64,000 bases of DNA from positions 169,858 through 233,857 of the forward strand of contig NMRA01000141.1 in assembly GCA_002633005.1 (NCBI GenBank), written 5' to 3'. The position numbers and the translations under genes are program-made. The notes below the pieces were generated by a model. That model did no database searches, was not told the origin of the DNA, and was given only the letters and a program-made list of their open reading frames with translations. Below, one piece after another: positions 22,373-33,620 of this stretch (positions are counted from its first letter, which is position 1; the number at the start of each line of letters is the position of its first letter). Origin of the DNA: Phoronis australis. Lineage: Eukaryota; Phoronida; Phoronidae.

Positions 22373-22944
22373 AACAAGCATAGTTATCATGTTTCTCCAG
22401 GGGCCTCGTTCATTCAACTGAGGGGCAAAGTGCCTGTGCTTCGGAGAGGGGAATTTTTGTCGCCGAGTGAGGTGAGAAATCTACTGGCACCCCCGCCCTG
22501 TTGTAAGCTTTCATAGGCTCTGTCTCAATTAGCATTTTGTGCTTTTTCAAATTGTCACCTGTGTGGTTACAGCCGGGTGATTTGAACTTCGGAGATCACT
22601 AGCCGGGGCTAGTGGGGGAAATTTCGCGTGATTTTTCAATGTTTTGAGAGGGGAATACTGCCGATCTTCGGCCCCAAAATCTGGGGATTGAGGGCCCTGT
22701 CCTTTTTGGAAAGAAAAATGCATCGTGTTTCAACCCGTAGTCATAAAAACACAGCCTGGCTGGCCGAAGAGTCACCGGCCCGGTTGTTCAGTTGCTATGA
22801 TGCTCGGCAACCGCCAGATGTGGCAAAATATGATCTGACTTATCGAAAACATTTATGAATTTTACACGGACATATTTTTCTTCGTCGCGGTGTATGGCAA
22901 CGACCCAACGCTTCCGAATCTCAACGTCGTTAGGGATTATAAAA

Positions 22945-23330
22945 CAGTGGCGGATCTAGGATATCACAAGGGGGGGCCAACATTTTGTCTGTAAGCATTT
23001 GCGCAAACCACGATTGTAGATGCGCATAGCACCGAATGGCGGGAGGTTTGGAGGGGGGTTTGCCCCCCCTCCCGCCCAGGAAATTTTTCTGTTTTTTCCT
23101 CTAAAAATTTTCCTTGATTCCTGAGGTTTTATCCAAGAAAAAAAGTGCAAAAAAAAAAACACTGAGAACGTGTCAAAAAGGAAAAAGGGCAAACACCACA
23201 GACTCGAACTCACGACCTGACGGATAGAGCGCGCGTGCTTTACCACTACACCACCACGACTTAACTGATACTAAGAGACCTACTTGTTTATGGTCCACAG
23301 CGTTTGCGCGCGAAACCTACTTCTTTTTGT
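22945..23330. mobile_element. gtggcggatctagg element with tRNA-like core (copy 1, cut short)
   Basis: Starts cagtggcggatctaggatat, then aacattttgtctgtaa and gcatttgcgcaaaccacgat. It holds a minus-strand tRNA-like segment and stops at tttttgt, where the foldback MITE at 23331 begins. Copy 2 at 63560 continues past this point to an inverted end, so copy 1 was truncated or interrupted. Confidence 0.65.
23200..23262 (-). repeat. tRNA-derived segment inside the element
   Basis: On the minus strand: A-box-like ggtgtagtggtaaagc and B-box-like gtgagttcgagtctg. The same stretch, more decayed, is at 63760-63815. Confidence 0.5.
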
Positions 23331-23439
23331 AAATATAGATTATTACATGGCGTAGTCGTTATCCCCCGTTATCTAGAGCCCGAGTGGATTTTGGAAAATT
23401 ATTGCCCGAGAGGCGTTAGTACCGAGGGTGATAATTCTC
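23331..23439. mobile_element. Foldback MITE (copy 2, right half lost)
   Basis: Matches 21128 on for about 110 bp (aaatatagattattacatgg to gataattct), then joins the 655-bp repeat directly. Confidence 0.7.
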
Positions 23440-23940
23440 CTTTCTCGACTCGCCTCGGCTTTGTAACTACTTTCTATGTCAGAGGCCTGGGGTCGGAGGT
23501 CGTGACCTTTTAAGAAAAGCCGAGCTATTTTTGTCAAATAATGCTTATACTCAAAACCAATTAAAAATTTAAACAAAATACAAATAATTTGAATCTATAA
23601 ATTAAGGTTTAGCAACTATTATAGCTTAAAACACGTTTTTTTTCACGCTAAGCTTCGACCGAGAAATTATCGTCTGCTAAAGTAGGTTACCACTAGCAAC
23701 TGACTATAATGCTCAAGTCAAAGGATCCCGACGACACGATACCCGCATTCAAATTGGAGATCCGTGATTTATAAGTGAGAGAACACGAGAAAAAAATTCA
23801 CTGAATTAAAAGATCGTTTTCATGGAAGTTATGCATCTTATTTTTAATAGCGTATAAATGTCGGTGCAATGTCCTTTTCTGAACATGCGATTGTTGCGCG
23901 TGCTCATTTAAGTTTTCACGTCCGATGACGTCAGCCGCTA

Positions 23941-24008
23941 AGTGGTGTAGTGGTAAAGTCGGCGACTCGAAACTCTTGGGCCCGGGTTCGAATCCAGCCT
24001 CGGTTTCC
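23941..24008 (+). repeat. tRNA-derived segment (copy 2)
   Basis: A box tggtgtagtggta near 23943 and B box ggttcgaatcc at 23985-23995; it matches copy 1 apart from the anticodon-arm region. Confidence 0.6.
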
Positions 24009-24017
24009 CGCCAAAAT

Positions 24018-24039
24018 GTTATCTCACTAGTGAGATAAC
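24018..24039. repeat. Perfect 22-bp palindrome (copy 2)
   Basis: Identical to 21921-21942 and in the same place within the repeat. Confidence 0.95.
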
Positions 24040-24092
24040 TTTATGGGTTATTACACGGTTGTATCTGCCATTCGAGGCTAATATTGTGGTAT

Positions 24093-24246
24093 AAATATAG
24101 ATTATTACATGGCGAAGTCGAAATCCCCCGTTATCTAGAGCCCGAGTAGATTTTGGGGAATTATCACCTGAGGGGCGTTAGCCCCGAGGGTGATAATTCT
24201 ACAAAATCCACGAGGGCTCTAGATAAGGGGGATAACGACTGAGAAC
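24093..24246. mobile_element. Foldback MITE (copy 3)
   Basis: Same orientation as copies 1 and 2 and almost complete. It directly follows the 655-bp repeat, so 23331-24246 has the layout MITE, unit, MITE. Confidence 0.75.
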
Positions 24247-24650
24247 TTCTATTGACAGTCATTGATTCCGGGACACCCTCTCTGACCCTACCCAGCTTGA
24301 GGTTACAGGTGACTCATTAACTGCTTGTCAAGCCGGGATCTACCCTAGCCCAGATTCTCTTGAACGCTCATCAATCACACGCCTTATTGTGTCGATAAAC
24401 ATTTATTGCGAACTTACTCGCTGAGGGCGTCTTAACTTGAATTCGAGCTGCGCACAGTTGGGCGCATACGTAATATTTAATTATAGATATGTTACGTGTC
24501 TAAGCACACCCAGTTGTAAGTTTTCACCTGGCCAAAAATGTCACCAAAGTCACGTTTCATATCCAGGATTTTCCACAGATAGGCTGAAATTTTTAGAGGA
24601 AATTGAGGAGTTTATTGACAATCCAGAAACACGAAATGTGTCATTTTAAG

Positions 24651-26160
24651 CAGTGCCGTCTTTACCACAGGGTCCACTAGGGCACAGAGGCCCCACGACT
24701 ACAGGGACCCCACGCTGATCCATGCCATAGTAAAAAATCGAATGATGCAAGTCTTAGAAGCTCTGTAAAATAGCCCTTCCTGCACGAATGTAGCANTACC
24801 ACACTGGATTGAATAATGAGCAAAGTAGTAAATTCAAACAAAAAGCGTGCCCATAGAAAACGAGGGCCCACGCCTTGTAATCGCAGGATTCCACAAAACT
24901 GTGTCGCCATGTTTAAAAAAAGATATAGCGTTATTTGTACTTTAAACGTTATGTTGATCCAAATTGTTCCAAACGCTCATATATTTACATTTATCATACG
25001 GATAAATCGGGTGTTCTGGGACAGTGGCAGTTTTGTAAAGCTAAATGTGAATGTGAAATCCTTTTCCTACAAATTCATTTCCATAGATTTGCTTGTAGTA
25101 GTGATGTGGAAGGAGGCGAAGTTGTCCAGGCCTTTGGGTGGAGGGGAATGTAAAGGCGCTCTTTGGGGGTCACAAAAACACTTGTTGGGGCGCCATGTAG
25201 CACTTTTGGGTGCGCCGAAAATCCGTTCGTATGATGCAACTTTTTAAGGTGAAGGGGAGTGTTCATTCTTTCTCTTGGCCCGCTAGCTAGTAATGGATGC
25301 CATACTGCCGCTGTTTGTTCCTGAGAGACGCTCTTGATTAAACGTTTTTCAATTGAGGCTTCCAACATTTTGTTTAAAGTTGGTTTGAATGTTTTGAAAG
25401 AAGATATTTTGTGGAAAGTTAAAATAGTGCATGTAGAATGGTACTGTGAACAATAATGATAAATTTTAGACGAAGTAGACATTCCAAATTTCCAAACACT
25501 GAATTTGTGTTAGGACGTTTAAACTGTCTGTCGCTCATGTGTATTGAAAATGAAATTCAGAACAATATTCACTTTGATTCCATCAATGAACAATTGTGTG
25601 AAAAAATAGAAAATGGGTGCTTTAATATTTAAAGGCCAAACGTGTCCAAAGTAAGAATAAAGGTTAGTCATTTAGTAAGTCAAAAATGGCAGCTATGTTT
25701 TCTTATTTTGAATACAATATAAACCATGAAACCAGAACATGTCTAAAACTAAATCAATTCATCATTTATAAAAACAGATGTTCCTCGAAAGAAGATATGA
25801 TTTCCAAAGTACCTGCCGATGCAGGGCTTAATATGTCTTAAAAACCAATTTAGATAACAGGTACCATTTCTGCATGTGTGGTTTGTGGTGCTACCGTCTG
25901 ATTGTCACTCTTTCTTCTATTTGTACTTTGCATCTCCCTTCATTAATTATTATTACTCAAATATTGATTACCCGTGTTCGTTAATAATTGGTGTGTACTG
26001 CAGTTGGCTTACCGGTAACCCTATCGATAAGTCACGTATTTGTTGGTGCAAAATTTACGTTTCTATTAAGTGATGTATGAACATTTGGTATAACAGGGGC
26101 CTCCGTCAGTGATTTGATGGGCACAAGAGCCCATGCTATACTGAGTTAAGACGGCCCTGA
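24651..26160. mobile_element. Decayed TIR element, about 1.5 kb
   Basis: Left end agcagtgccgtctttaccac and ggcacagaggcccc; right end ggggcctccgtcag and gttaagacggccctga. They are imperfect inverse copies. The interior is non-coding as far as I can read and holds an N at 24796. Confidence 0.45.
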
Positions 26161-26643
26161 TTGTAAGCTCGATATCTTAAAGGAGAATGCCACCCAAAAA
26201 CATCCTATTTTGTATCAATTTAGATCGAGTAGTTCTACTTGATAACGGCACGATCGGTTGCGTTACCTGACACCTGCCGTCAGACGGACGTCATTGGTTT
26301 CACGCGCAGTCTGTTCAGCAGTTCACAACACGGGTTACTGGTGTCGGCTTATCGCTTGAATTCATCAAACACCAATAAATCATCAAACTTCGATGTAAAG
26401 CCCTTAAAAATACACCGAGTTCTTATAAAACGTGGTTTTATTTAGCTGTTACGGGTTTATTGGTATTTGGACACACCGTAGCCTTCAAAGTTCGGGAGGC
26501 CAATTTACCAAGGTCCGTAGCAGGAGTTTGGGGTCTGTTCGGAGATAAATTCGAAGTATTCTTCCGTGAAATACAGACAAGAAAACCTAGATCTGTGTTG
26601 TTTAGACTTGTGATTTTTTGAGTTCTAAACACACAAAACGCTT

Positions 26644-26757
26644 GTTATTCCGGCCAGTGGCTCGGAACCCAATCAGGCTCGTCGCGACCGGACTGTCTCG
26701 TTATCCCGGCTAGTGGCTAGGAACCCGATCAGGCCCGTCGTGGCCGCCGGGACTGGC
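26644..26757. repeat. Imperfect direct repeat, two units of about 57 bp
   Basis: gttattccggccagtggctc and gttatcccggctagtggcta open two adjacent units that both continue ggaaccc-atcaggc-cgtcg. Confidence 0.75.
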
Positions 26758-27412
26758 ACGAACATAAACCAGCTTGAGTTGGAAACTAAACCTCCAGTCA
26801 CGAAAAGACTATAATAGTGAGCCAAAGAAATAATGTGCACGTAATTATTTATGTGAATTAGCCACAAAACTGAAAATCTACTTACTTGTCGGGGGCCGCG
26901 AAGTCGGGTTCCCCTTCCACAGACCGTCAGGGCAAAGGTTGTATAGTAACAATGATTTGAATAATGTATTTGTATTTCTAAATAAAGATTCCCCTAACAT
27001 GTGGCCATAGCATATAAGATCGAGTAATTGTTTCACAACAACTTTCTGTCAGCAAACACTGAATTAGCATGCACTCACACAGCCTCGGCGCCCGGTCAAT
27101 TACCTTTATTGCCGGCATCAAAAGCCGGTAGGCCTAACGCAGTGGCCATTGCTGGCTTCTCAACATTTGCACTCACGAATACTGCAAAGGCATTACAAAT
27201 TGTATCTAATGAGACAGACTTTGTTTCAGTTTTATATAAGCATTGGTTAGGATGAGAATAATTCATTTTGAAACTGAACGCAGAATCATAAACGTCTACA
27301 TAGCAAATCGCCCGGCGCCAATTCCGACTTAGTCAAGAGCTCATCCGACGAAGACTTCACGGGTCGGATCGTTAGGTTTCACAGGCTATCAGTTCGAACC
27401 GGAATACACTGA

Positions 27413-27745
27413 TCAAGAAATACTAGAGAGGCGCCGCGAACATTCACAGGCAACGGAAGGTATGGATAGTTCTTTGGTAAGCCGGCATTCGTCAGAGAAA
27501 TCACTGTCGATGAAATGCCGGCCACAGACACGGAGATGTTTCACGGCCTCCACATACTAGCTATTAACAGCGTACCTTTCATTCTTCACTACCGTGAGCC
27601 ACTTCGCAAGCATTTCGGGCTCTCGAGGAAGTCGAAAAAATGATATAACCATTTTCTTCGCAGCTTCATAGTTCGGACAAGCGGGAACGATGCACCCCAA
27701 TATAGCAGCATTCACTCTGCAGACGAACCACTGACGTCGCTGCGT
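27413..27745 (-). pseudogene. THAP-domain transposase N-terminus (one stop)
   Basis: One minus-strand frame reads GCIVPACPNYEAAKKMV, SFFRLPREPEMLAKWLTVVK, NERYAVNS, a TAG at 27557-27559, then YVEAVKHLRVCGRHFIDSDF. All four C2CH ligands are present (CIVPAC, then CGRHF) with the family's FxRLP and W. The single in-frame stop and the missing rest of the protein make it a pseudogene. Its place inside the TIR element at 26177-27882 marks it as transposon-borne. Confidence 0.65.
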
Positions 27746-27882
27746 CGTTTCTCGTCAACTTCCTTACAGGTTAACACGACACCTCTCGGCAAGGTGAGGT
27801 GGACCGTATAAGAGGCGATGTGGATATAGACCGATTAAGACGGTAAAAAAGACTAATTAAATCGGGTGGCATTCTCCTTTAA

Positions 27883-29388
27883 CGTCTGTGCCCAAGGTCT
27901 AACCCCTTTGTACTACCAATTCGTCTGACGTTTTTCGTTCTGTCTACTTCAATACGAACTCAAGACATGAGTCTACTATTCCGTGCTCGAATACGTCATG
28001 GTTTATCAACTAAGTTGAATGTCTGGTAAAATTTAAAAATGGCGAACATATTATACTCTATGAGTACGCGAAATAACCTGTCTACACGGGAAAATCTAAA
28101 ATGAAGCAAGGTTTCGGGGCCGGCAATGACAAAATTCGAACACAAGTGTGCTCATAGTATGCGAGATTTCATGGTGGTTATAACTCATTTATCCCAAGAT
28201 CCTCGGCCAAAGATTTTATAGTATCTGCCTCAGCAGCACTGAAGACTACAGTATACTGGAGAAACTGGGGGCTTTTCAGAATTTAATATAAACGTACACA
28301 TGATGCTTGACAAACCCACTCGCACCATCTGAAGAACACCAATGTAACATGGCTGGCCAAGGCACTGTCTGGTACTCTCCCAAACTTGGAGAAGTAGGCC
28401 TAAAGTAAACTGAGATTAGTTGGTTCTATAACTTTAGTAGGCAATTCCGATTACGGGAGGCCAAATGGTGGCAACTAAATAAATACAGGTCTACTGCGGG
28501 AGTTTCACGTGATCCAAATTACAAAAAGGGAATGCCTAAAATGGCATGAAAAGTAGGAAATTTAAGAAAGTTGACATGTTTATGGAATTTAAATGTATGA
28601 GAAAACCCGCTAAACGTACAATTTGTTAGCTCGAAAAATTGCGTCATAACAGATGACTGGCATTTCGGTGAGTTTCACACAAAGTACAGAGAGAGGATGC
28701 AAGCTCTCTTTTCGTATTTTCACAAGTTATCTGCCCTACTCGGTCGCAAACTATCCGCGGTCATGATTTCGACCGCGTCGGGGCCCCCAGTTCGCAATAA
28801 GTAGCAACATCTCGTTGACACAATGCCAATGCGTCAATGATCGAATGCGCCATACCGCAAGTTACATGTACAGGTTCCAAAACATTGTGGGACCTACTTG
28901 TTGTGATGACATCACGACTGACTACTGTACACGTAATATGTCAGCTGATCAATATAGACGAACGTTTTGCATAATCATCTACGAAATCAAAACAAGAGGA
29001 ATCCTTTAAGTGCAGGCTAAAACTTTGTGACGGCGTGAATCAATACTGACGCCCGAGCAACAGCCAATTGCCATTACTTTCATATACATATGCATTTATC
29101 TATTTTGCCCGGGGTACGCCATGAGCTATGTTGCAGAGTAAAACAAGAGGAGGATTGCGAATAATGTTCTATATTATGACGTAAATAGAAAGAACTAGGC
29201 TAAGACTCTGCAAGATGGGCATGGAAAAAACGCCACCGGTGTGTACAATGAATAGCCCTGAAGAGCGAACCAAAACAAAAGAACAGCCTGAAGGGCCGGA
29301 AAAAGTACAGAACGTGAACACAATACCTAACAGGCAATGTATATGAAAAAAAAGAAAAAAGTGGAACAGACACCCGGGATGGGGGGGG
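27883..29388. other. Gene-free stretch
   Basis: No supported exon or repeat recognised. Confidence 0.35.
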
Positions 29389-29625
29389 CAGGGGCGGATC
29401 CAGTATTTTGAGTTAGGGGGGACCAGGGCACAGGAGTAACCACAATTTCGGCAGACGCGCGCGCCCAGCCTAAACTGTAGGATGCAGGGGTCTCGAATTT
29501 TTGGTTTTGCGGACCGTTTGATTAAAAAAAACGATAAATGGGGTTTGTTCAGGGTCTATTCACCCCCGAGCCCCCCTGGATGTGCGTATGTACTAGAATT
29601 TTAGGGGGGGGGGCATGGGCGACCA
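29389..29625. mobile_element. gtggcggat-type MITE (copy 2)
   Basis: Starts aggggcggatccagtatttt and shares several blocks with the inverse of 36165-36472: ggatgcaggggtctcgaatt, the cggaccgtttg block and ccagcctaaa. Confidence 0.55.
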
Positions 29626-29787
29626 ATCAGGTGTCGCGTAGAGAAATGAATGAATACAAAAGCAGACCCTTGAGGTTATAAATAGAGATGAATAATGAAA
29701 AATAAACCCTAAGGGTTGATATCAAAATAAAGTGACAAATGTCAAAATAATGACGATAAATGCATTTAACAAGTTCAATTTAATCAA

Positions 29788-30257
29788 GGGCCTTTCATAC
29801 TAACGTCCACGCGTCGATGGTTTAGGGAGTTGCGGTCAATGTGATCCAGTACTGGATCGAAGTTAACAGCTACAGTTAACATCGCAGTTAACATGTGGAT
29901 TTAACAGCGCAGCGTCGACGTTGCGGTGCAGTATGAACGGTTAACTTCGGTCTAATCGAAGTTATCGCCAGGTGCCACTGTTATCGTCAACAATTAAGGG
30001 TAGCCTTGTGCCGTCACTAATAGCTGTTTATATTAATCGGTTTAAAAAATAAGCTTAATGTCAATTAGCACATGTAAATGTTCCCAAATTGTCACACTGC
30101 AAAAAAGTGCAGCGCTACCTTATGATAACGTCGATGACGACAGCGTCACCTCCCGTTTATTTCGATGTTCATTAAGTACCGAGGCCAACGGTCCAGTTAA
30201 CTGCGTAGTTTAGGTCGCCGCTCCGCCACACCGGAGTTAAGCCAATATGAACGGGCC
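29788..30257. mobile_element. TIR MITE, about 470 bp (copy 2)
   Basis: Matches 9667-10157 from gggcctttcatactaacgtc to gccaatatgaacgggcc, with small indels. TTAA follows directly on the right. Confidence 0.75.
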
Positions 30258-31937
30258 TTAACTTAATTGAACCGGAAACGAGCTTCAAATGGAATCATTA
30301 TCTTGCCACACAAGGTAAAATACAGTTTCAACAAGATATTGTCGAGTAATTATTATCTTTCCTTGCTTCCTTAAGGTTAATGTGCAAGACGTTTCCACGA
30401 GTGTGTACATTTAGTCAAATATGAGAAAAAGTCCATATTCTCTGAAAGTAGAATGCCATAGAATTGGATTTTTAACTTCATACCAATCGGGCATTAATTA
30501 GGTCACGTGACCTTGCTTTGTAAGGGAAAATTAGCAAAAAAGAAAGACACATTTATAGCAAAACAAAACGACCATGATATAATCATCCAAGATAAAATCT
30601 CAAAAGCGTCCTTAGTTTTCGAAACTATCCTCTCCTTATGGCTTTATGTAACTTTAAACATTTTCATAAAAATAGAGCAAGTCCTACTTTGACAGTCCCA
30701 CATCCAAAAATGCAACATTTTAAAAACAATTCATGAAACAGTTTTGGAAAACAGTGAATAAAGCATAGACCTGAAAGTTTCGTTTGAATACAATGGGCCA
30801 TTTCTGAGATACCATGTTCCTAAATCAATTCATAACAGACTTTCAACATAATAAATGTACAACTAGTTTGAATAAATAAATGAAATCTTAAATCATTCCA
30901 TGATGCCGCCTTAGCAACAACATACCCATTCCACAAAACACAACTGACAAAATCAAGTTATTTATTGCATAAATCAATAACCAAACATTTCCAAAATCGT
31001 TTTAAACAATTCACTACAACAGCTCTTGCATTTGAAGTGGCAACATCACGCCATCTTCCGTCACAAAAAGCAAACTTTGATTTAGACCACTTAACCATAT
31101 AAAAATGGTTTTAAGTATTTAGTTAGCAGCCGTGACTTTCGGGCTTCGCTGCCAGTTGGTTATTGCTTGGCATCACGCTCCGAAAACTGGATTTTTCACG
31201 CCAGTCAAGTAGGTGCCAAACCTGGCTGTAGGAATAACAATTCTTTGCAAGTCCAGGAATCACTTAGCAATTTTACTGGGGAAGTGGCCTAAACTGATCA
31301 AAAGTTCGCTTCTTGAACAAAGTTTGAGTTTATATCTATAGGCTAACATTGCTAATCCCTGAAACAAATTTTTTAACATTAAATTGCACAATTTAAATTA
31401 AAACAAATAATTATTTAAGTAGTTAAGTCTATATCCCATAGTAAACCAGACTATGTTGACCTTCAAGTAAATGTAATTTTGAATCACAAATATTCCACAT
31501 AAATGGACAACAATTATGTACTTATAAATGTATTAATTTATGAAAAACTAATTACCCCACAAATTTTGGTCAAAAGCCCATGGAAACAGGGAGCCTATCT
31601 GCTTCCAAACACTTTCCAAACAGCGCAAGACATTATCTTGCACTTCCTGTGAAAAATCTTTGCTCATTATGGAAGGAACCACAATGCAACACTCCAACCT
31701 CACTGACCAATCACTTCCGAATTAGTGGCCGCCATTTTGCTAGTATAGGCTAGTAAACTTCCAAGCACACTCACAAAACAGTTGCTTTTCATTGGCATGA
31801 TTTTGCAAAAGCTTGCATGATCTGGTTTTCTCATAAGAAAATAGATCTACGAACACTTTGGCTAGTACCTACAATTTGGAAAATGCATTAACTCATTAAA
31901 TTTTGTCAGTTTGTGGCCCTCGAAAAAGATCATTTAC
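30258..31937. other. Gene-free stretch 3' of GALNT
   Basis: No exon supported. It lies beyond the 3' end of GALNT, which is transcribed leftward. Confidence 0.35.
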
Positions 31938-33619
31938 ATTTTCATACGTTCAAATTTTAACTCCATTTAATGTCAAACAACACAGCATCCGTGTTGTCTT
32001 ATGGAGACCAGCAAGGCTTTGTGTTGTACTGAGAAACAATTCCAGGACTAGTTCAATCCATTATCATAAACAAAAGATTCACACCTCTTATGAAATTCAA
32101 AGAGGAGATACCACGTACTTAGCATATTCCAAGGGAAATTATTTTACTGCCTAAACATACAAAAAGAAAACATTTTGGAACTGAAATGCCACTCTGAGTC
32201 TTTCTTTTACTACAATCCTAAGTGTCGTGACTAATTGGCCAACAGAACTACAATTGCCCAATTTAAGCTCTAATGACACAAACCATAATCACATGGCGTA
32301 ACCACAGGAAGTGAAACAGGCCAACTTATCAGGCGCCCCCTAGTGATTATGGGCAGATCCAGGTCGAGCCCAATAACTGTCTCGCGGCAAGAAAACCTAC
32401 ACAAAATCACGTGCTCCCATTGAAAATACACAGTGAAATCACAAGGAATCTCGCGAGAACTTGCTCTGAAACTACAGTAAACACCACATACCCCACCTAC
32501 TAAATACTGAATGATTAGTTCCAGTTTATAGGGCCATCCTGGATCACACAGCAAAACACGAATCACACACTATTTAACCACAATTCACGCAATATCAGTC
32601 AATCACTTTTGTAGCCTTATGTTTTTTCACATCATTGTTCTCTGCTGTCATATACTTTACAAGTTTTTCTCAGCTGCATTACTCTATATGTCTTTCCAAT
32701 GCCAACACAGTATCACTGCTGTGCTGTGGGCCATGATTAGGGCAAGAGAAACTTTGATAAAATAAACAAGTACCCTTGGATGCGTAACGTTAACTTCGGT
32801 GTCTTGTTGACATTAATCAGAGACTAGAAGATGTAGCGCTAGTAGATAAAACAAGTTTATCGGGTTAATTTTGAGCCGAACAGAATGCCGTTTTTTGAAG
32901 ACATGCTTTCAATTCCAGAACTTTTGAATGTTTGAAAGCGGGAATATTTCCAAGACCATACAGACCTCGATAGTTTCCAACATGACCTGTGAAAATGTGC
33001 CTGAAATTCCACTTTCTTACCTCCGGAACAAAGGAGAGTTCTCTTGCAGTGTAATCTGGGATGGTCACTTAGGAACATAACATTCAATGGCACCAGAAAC
33101 CTGCACTAATCTGGATCCTATAAGTAGTTCTCGAATGTCCACTTCTGTGAGTCACCTCCATTACATCTGTTTATCACAATATTCCCTCCTGACCGAAGTC
33201 CCGCCGCATCAAGACAAAGGCCACTTGAATGAACGATAGTACCAGACGACTGAAACATAAAGCACAAACACACTTGAAGAAACGTTACCAAAAACCCAGA
33301 TTATGAACCAGTGTAGCGATTGTCTACATAAGCACCAACATTTTCCAAAAGCGTACTAAAGCATAGTCTTTTGACAGACCCCTTCACGTTCATGAAAACA
33401 AGTCGATTTACACTTCCCATCAGATGATATCCACATTTTAGAAAAATTTACACAGTATACCAGATGCATATTCTTTGTACACTTTTTAAAATTGTTGACA
33501 ATTCCCGGTGATCTCTTACTCTACACATGTCTGAAGCATCCCATGTCTAAGAAAATTGGCCATCTCCATATCAGCCCAATGTCAACTGAAGTGGGTCAAA
33601 AGGTCAACAATTAAGATGA
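31938..33619. repeat. Tandem duplication, unit A (probably assembly)
   Basis: Starts attttcatacgttcaaattt and ends caacaattaagatga. Unit B (33621-35312) repeats it with few changes and small indels, including 15 extra bases in B near 34968. The single N at 33620 sits exactly at the junction. Confidence 0.9.
33118..33249 (-). CDS. Second copy of the last GALNT exon (exon 11A)
   Basis: Identical in reading to 34796-34927: acceptor gtttcag, then [17 protein letters not shown] to [10 protein letters not shown] and TAG. It is part of unit A. If the duplication is an assembly artefact, this exon does not exist as a second locus. If real, it is an alternative terminal exon coding the same end. Confidence 0.5.
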   Translation of the reverse strand, partial: SSGTIVHSSGLCLDAAGLRSGGNIVINRCNGGDSQKWTFENYL

Positions 33620-33620
33620 N
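33620..33620. other. Single N at a duplication junction
   Basis: The only unknown base in this part, placed exactly between units A and B. Confidence 0.95.

Larger units (their letters stand above)
23440..24092. repeat. 655-bp dispersed repeat (copy 2)
   Basis: Same order as 21342-21996: ggctttgtaactactttcta, tcaaataatgc, the tRNA-like segment, the palindrome, then attgtggtata. Confidence 0.75.
26177..27882. mobile_element. TIR element carrying a THAP domain, about 1.7 kb
   Basis: Perfect 19-bp ends: ttaaaggagaatgccaccc at 26177-26195 and its exact inverse at 27864-27882. TTAA at both outer edges may be a duplicated target site. The minus strand near the right end encodes a THAP domain (listed separately). 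I found no catalytic domain in the rest, so it looks like a shortened THAP-transposase element. Confidence 0.7.

Noticed and set aside
25075-25482. 135-codon minus-strand frame
   Set aside because: Within the decayed TIR element at 24651-26160; no domain and low-complexity ends.
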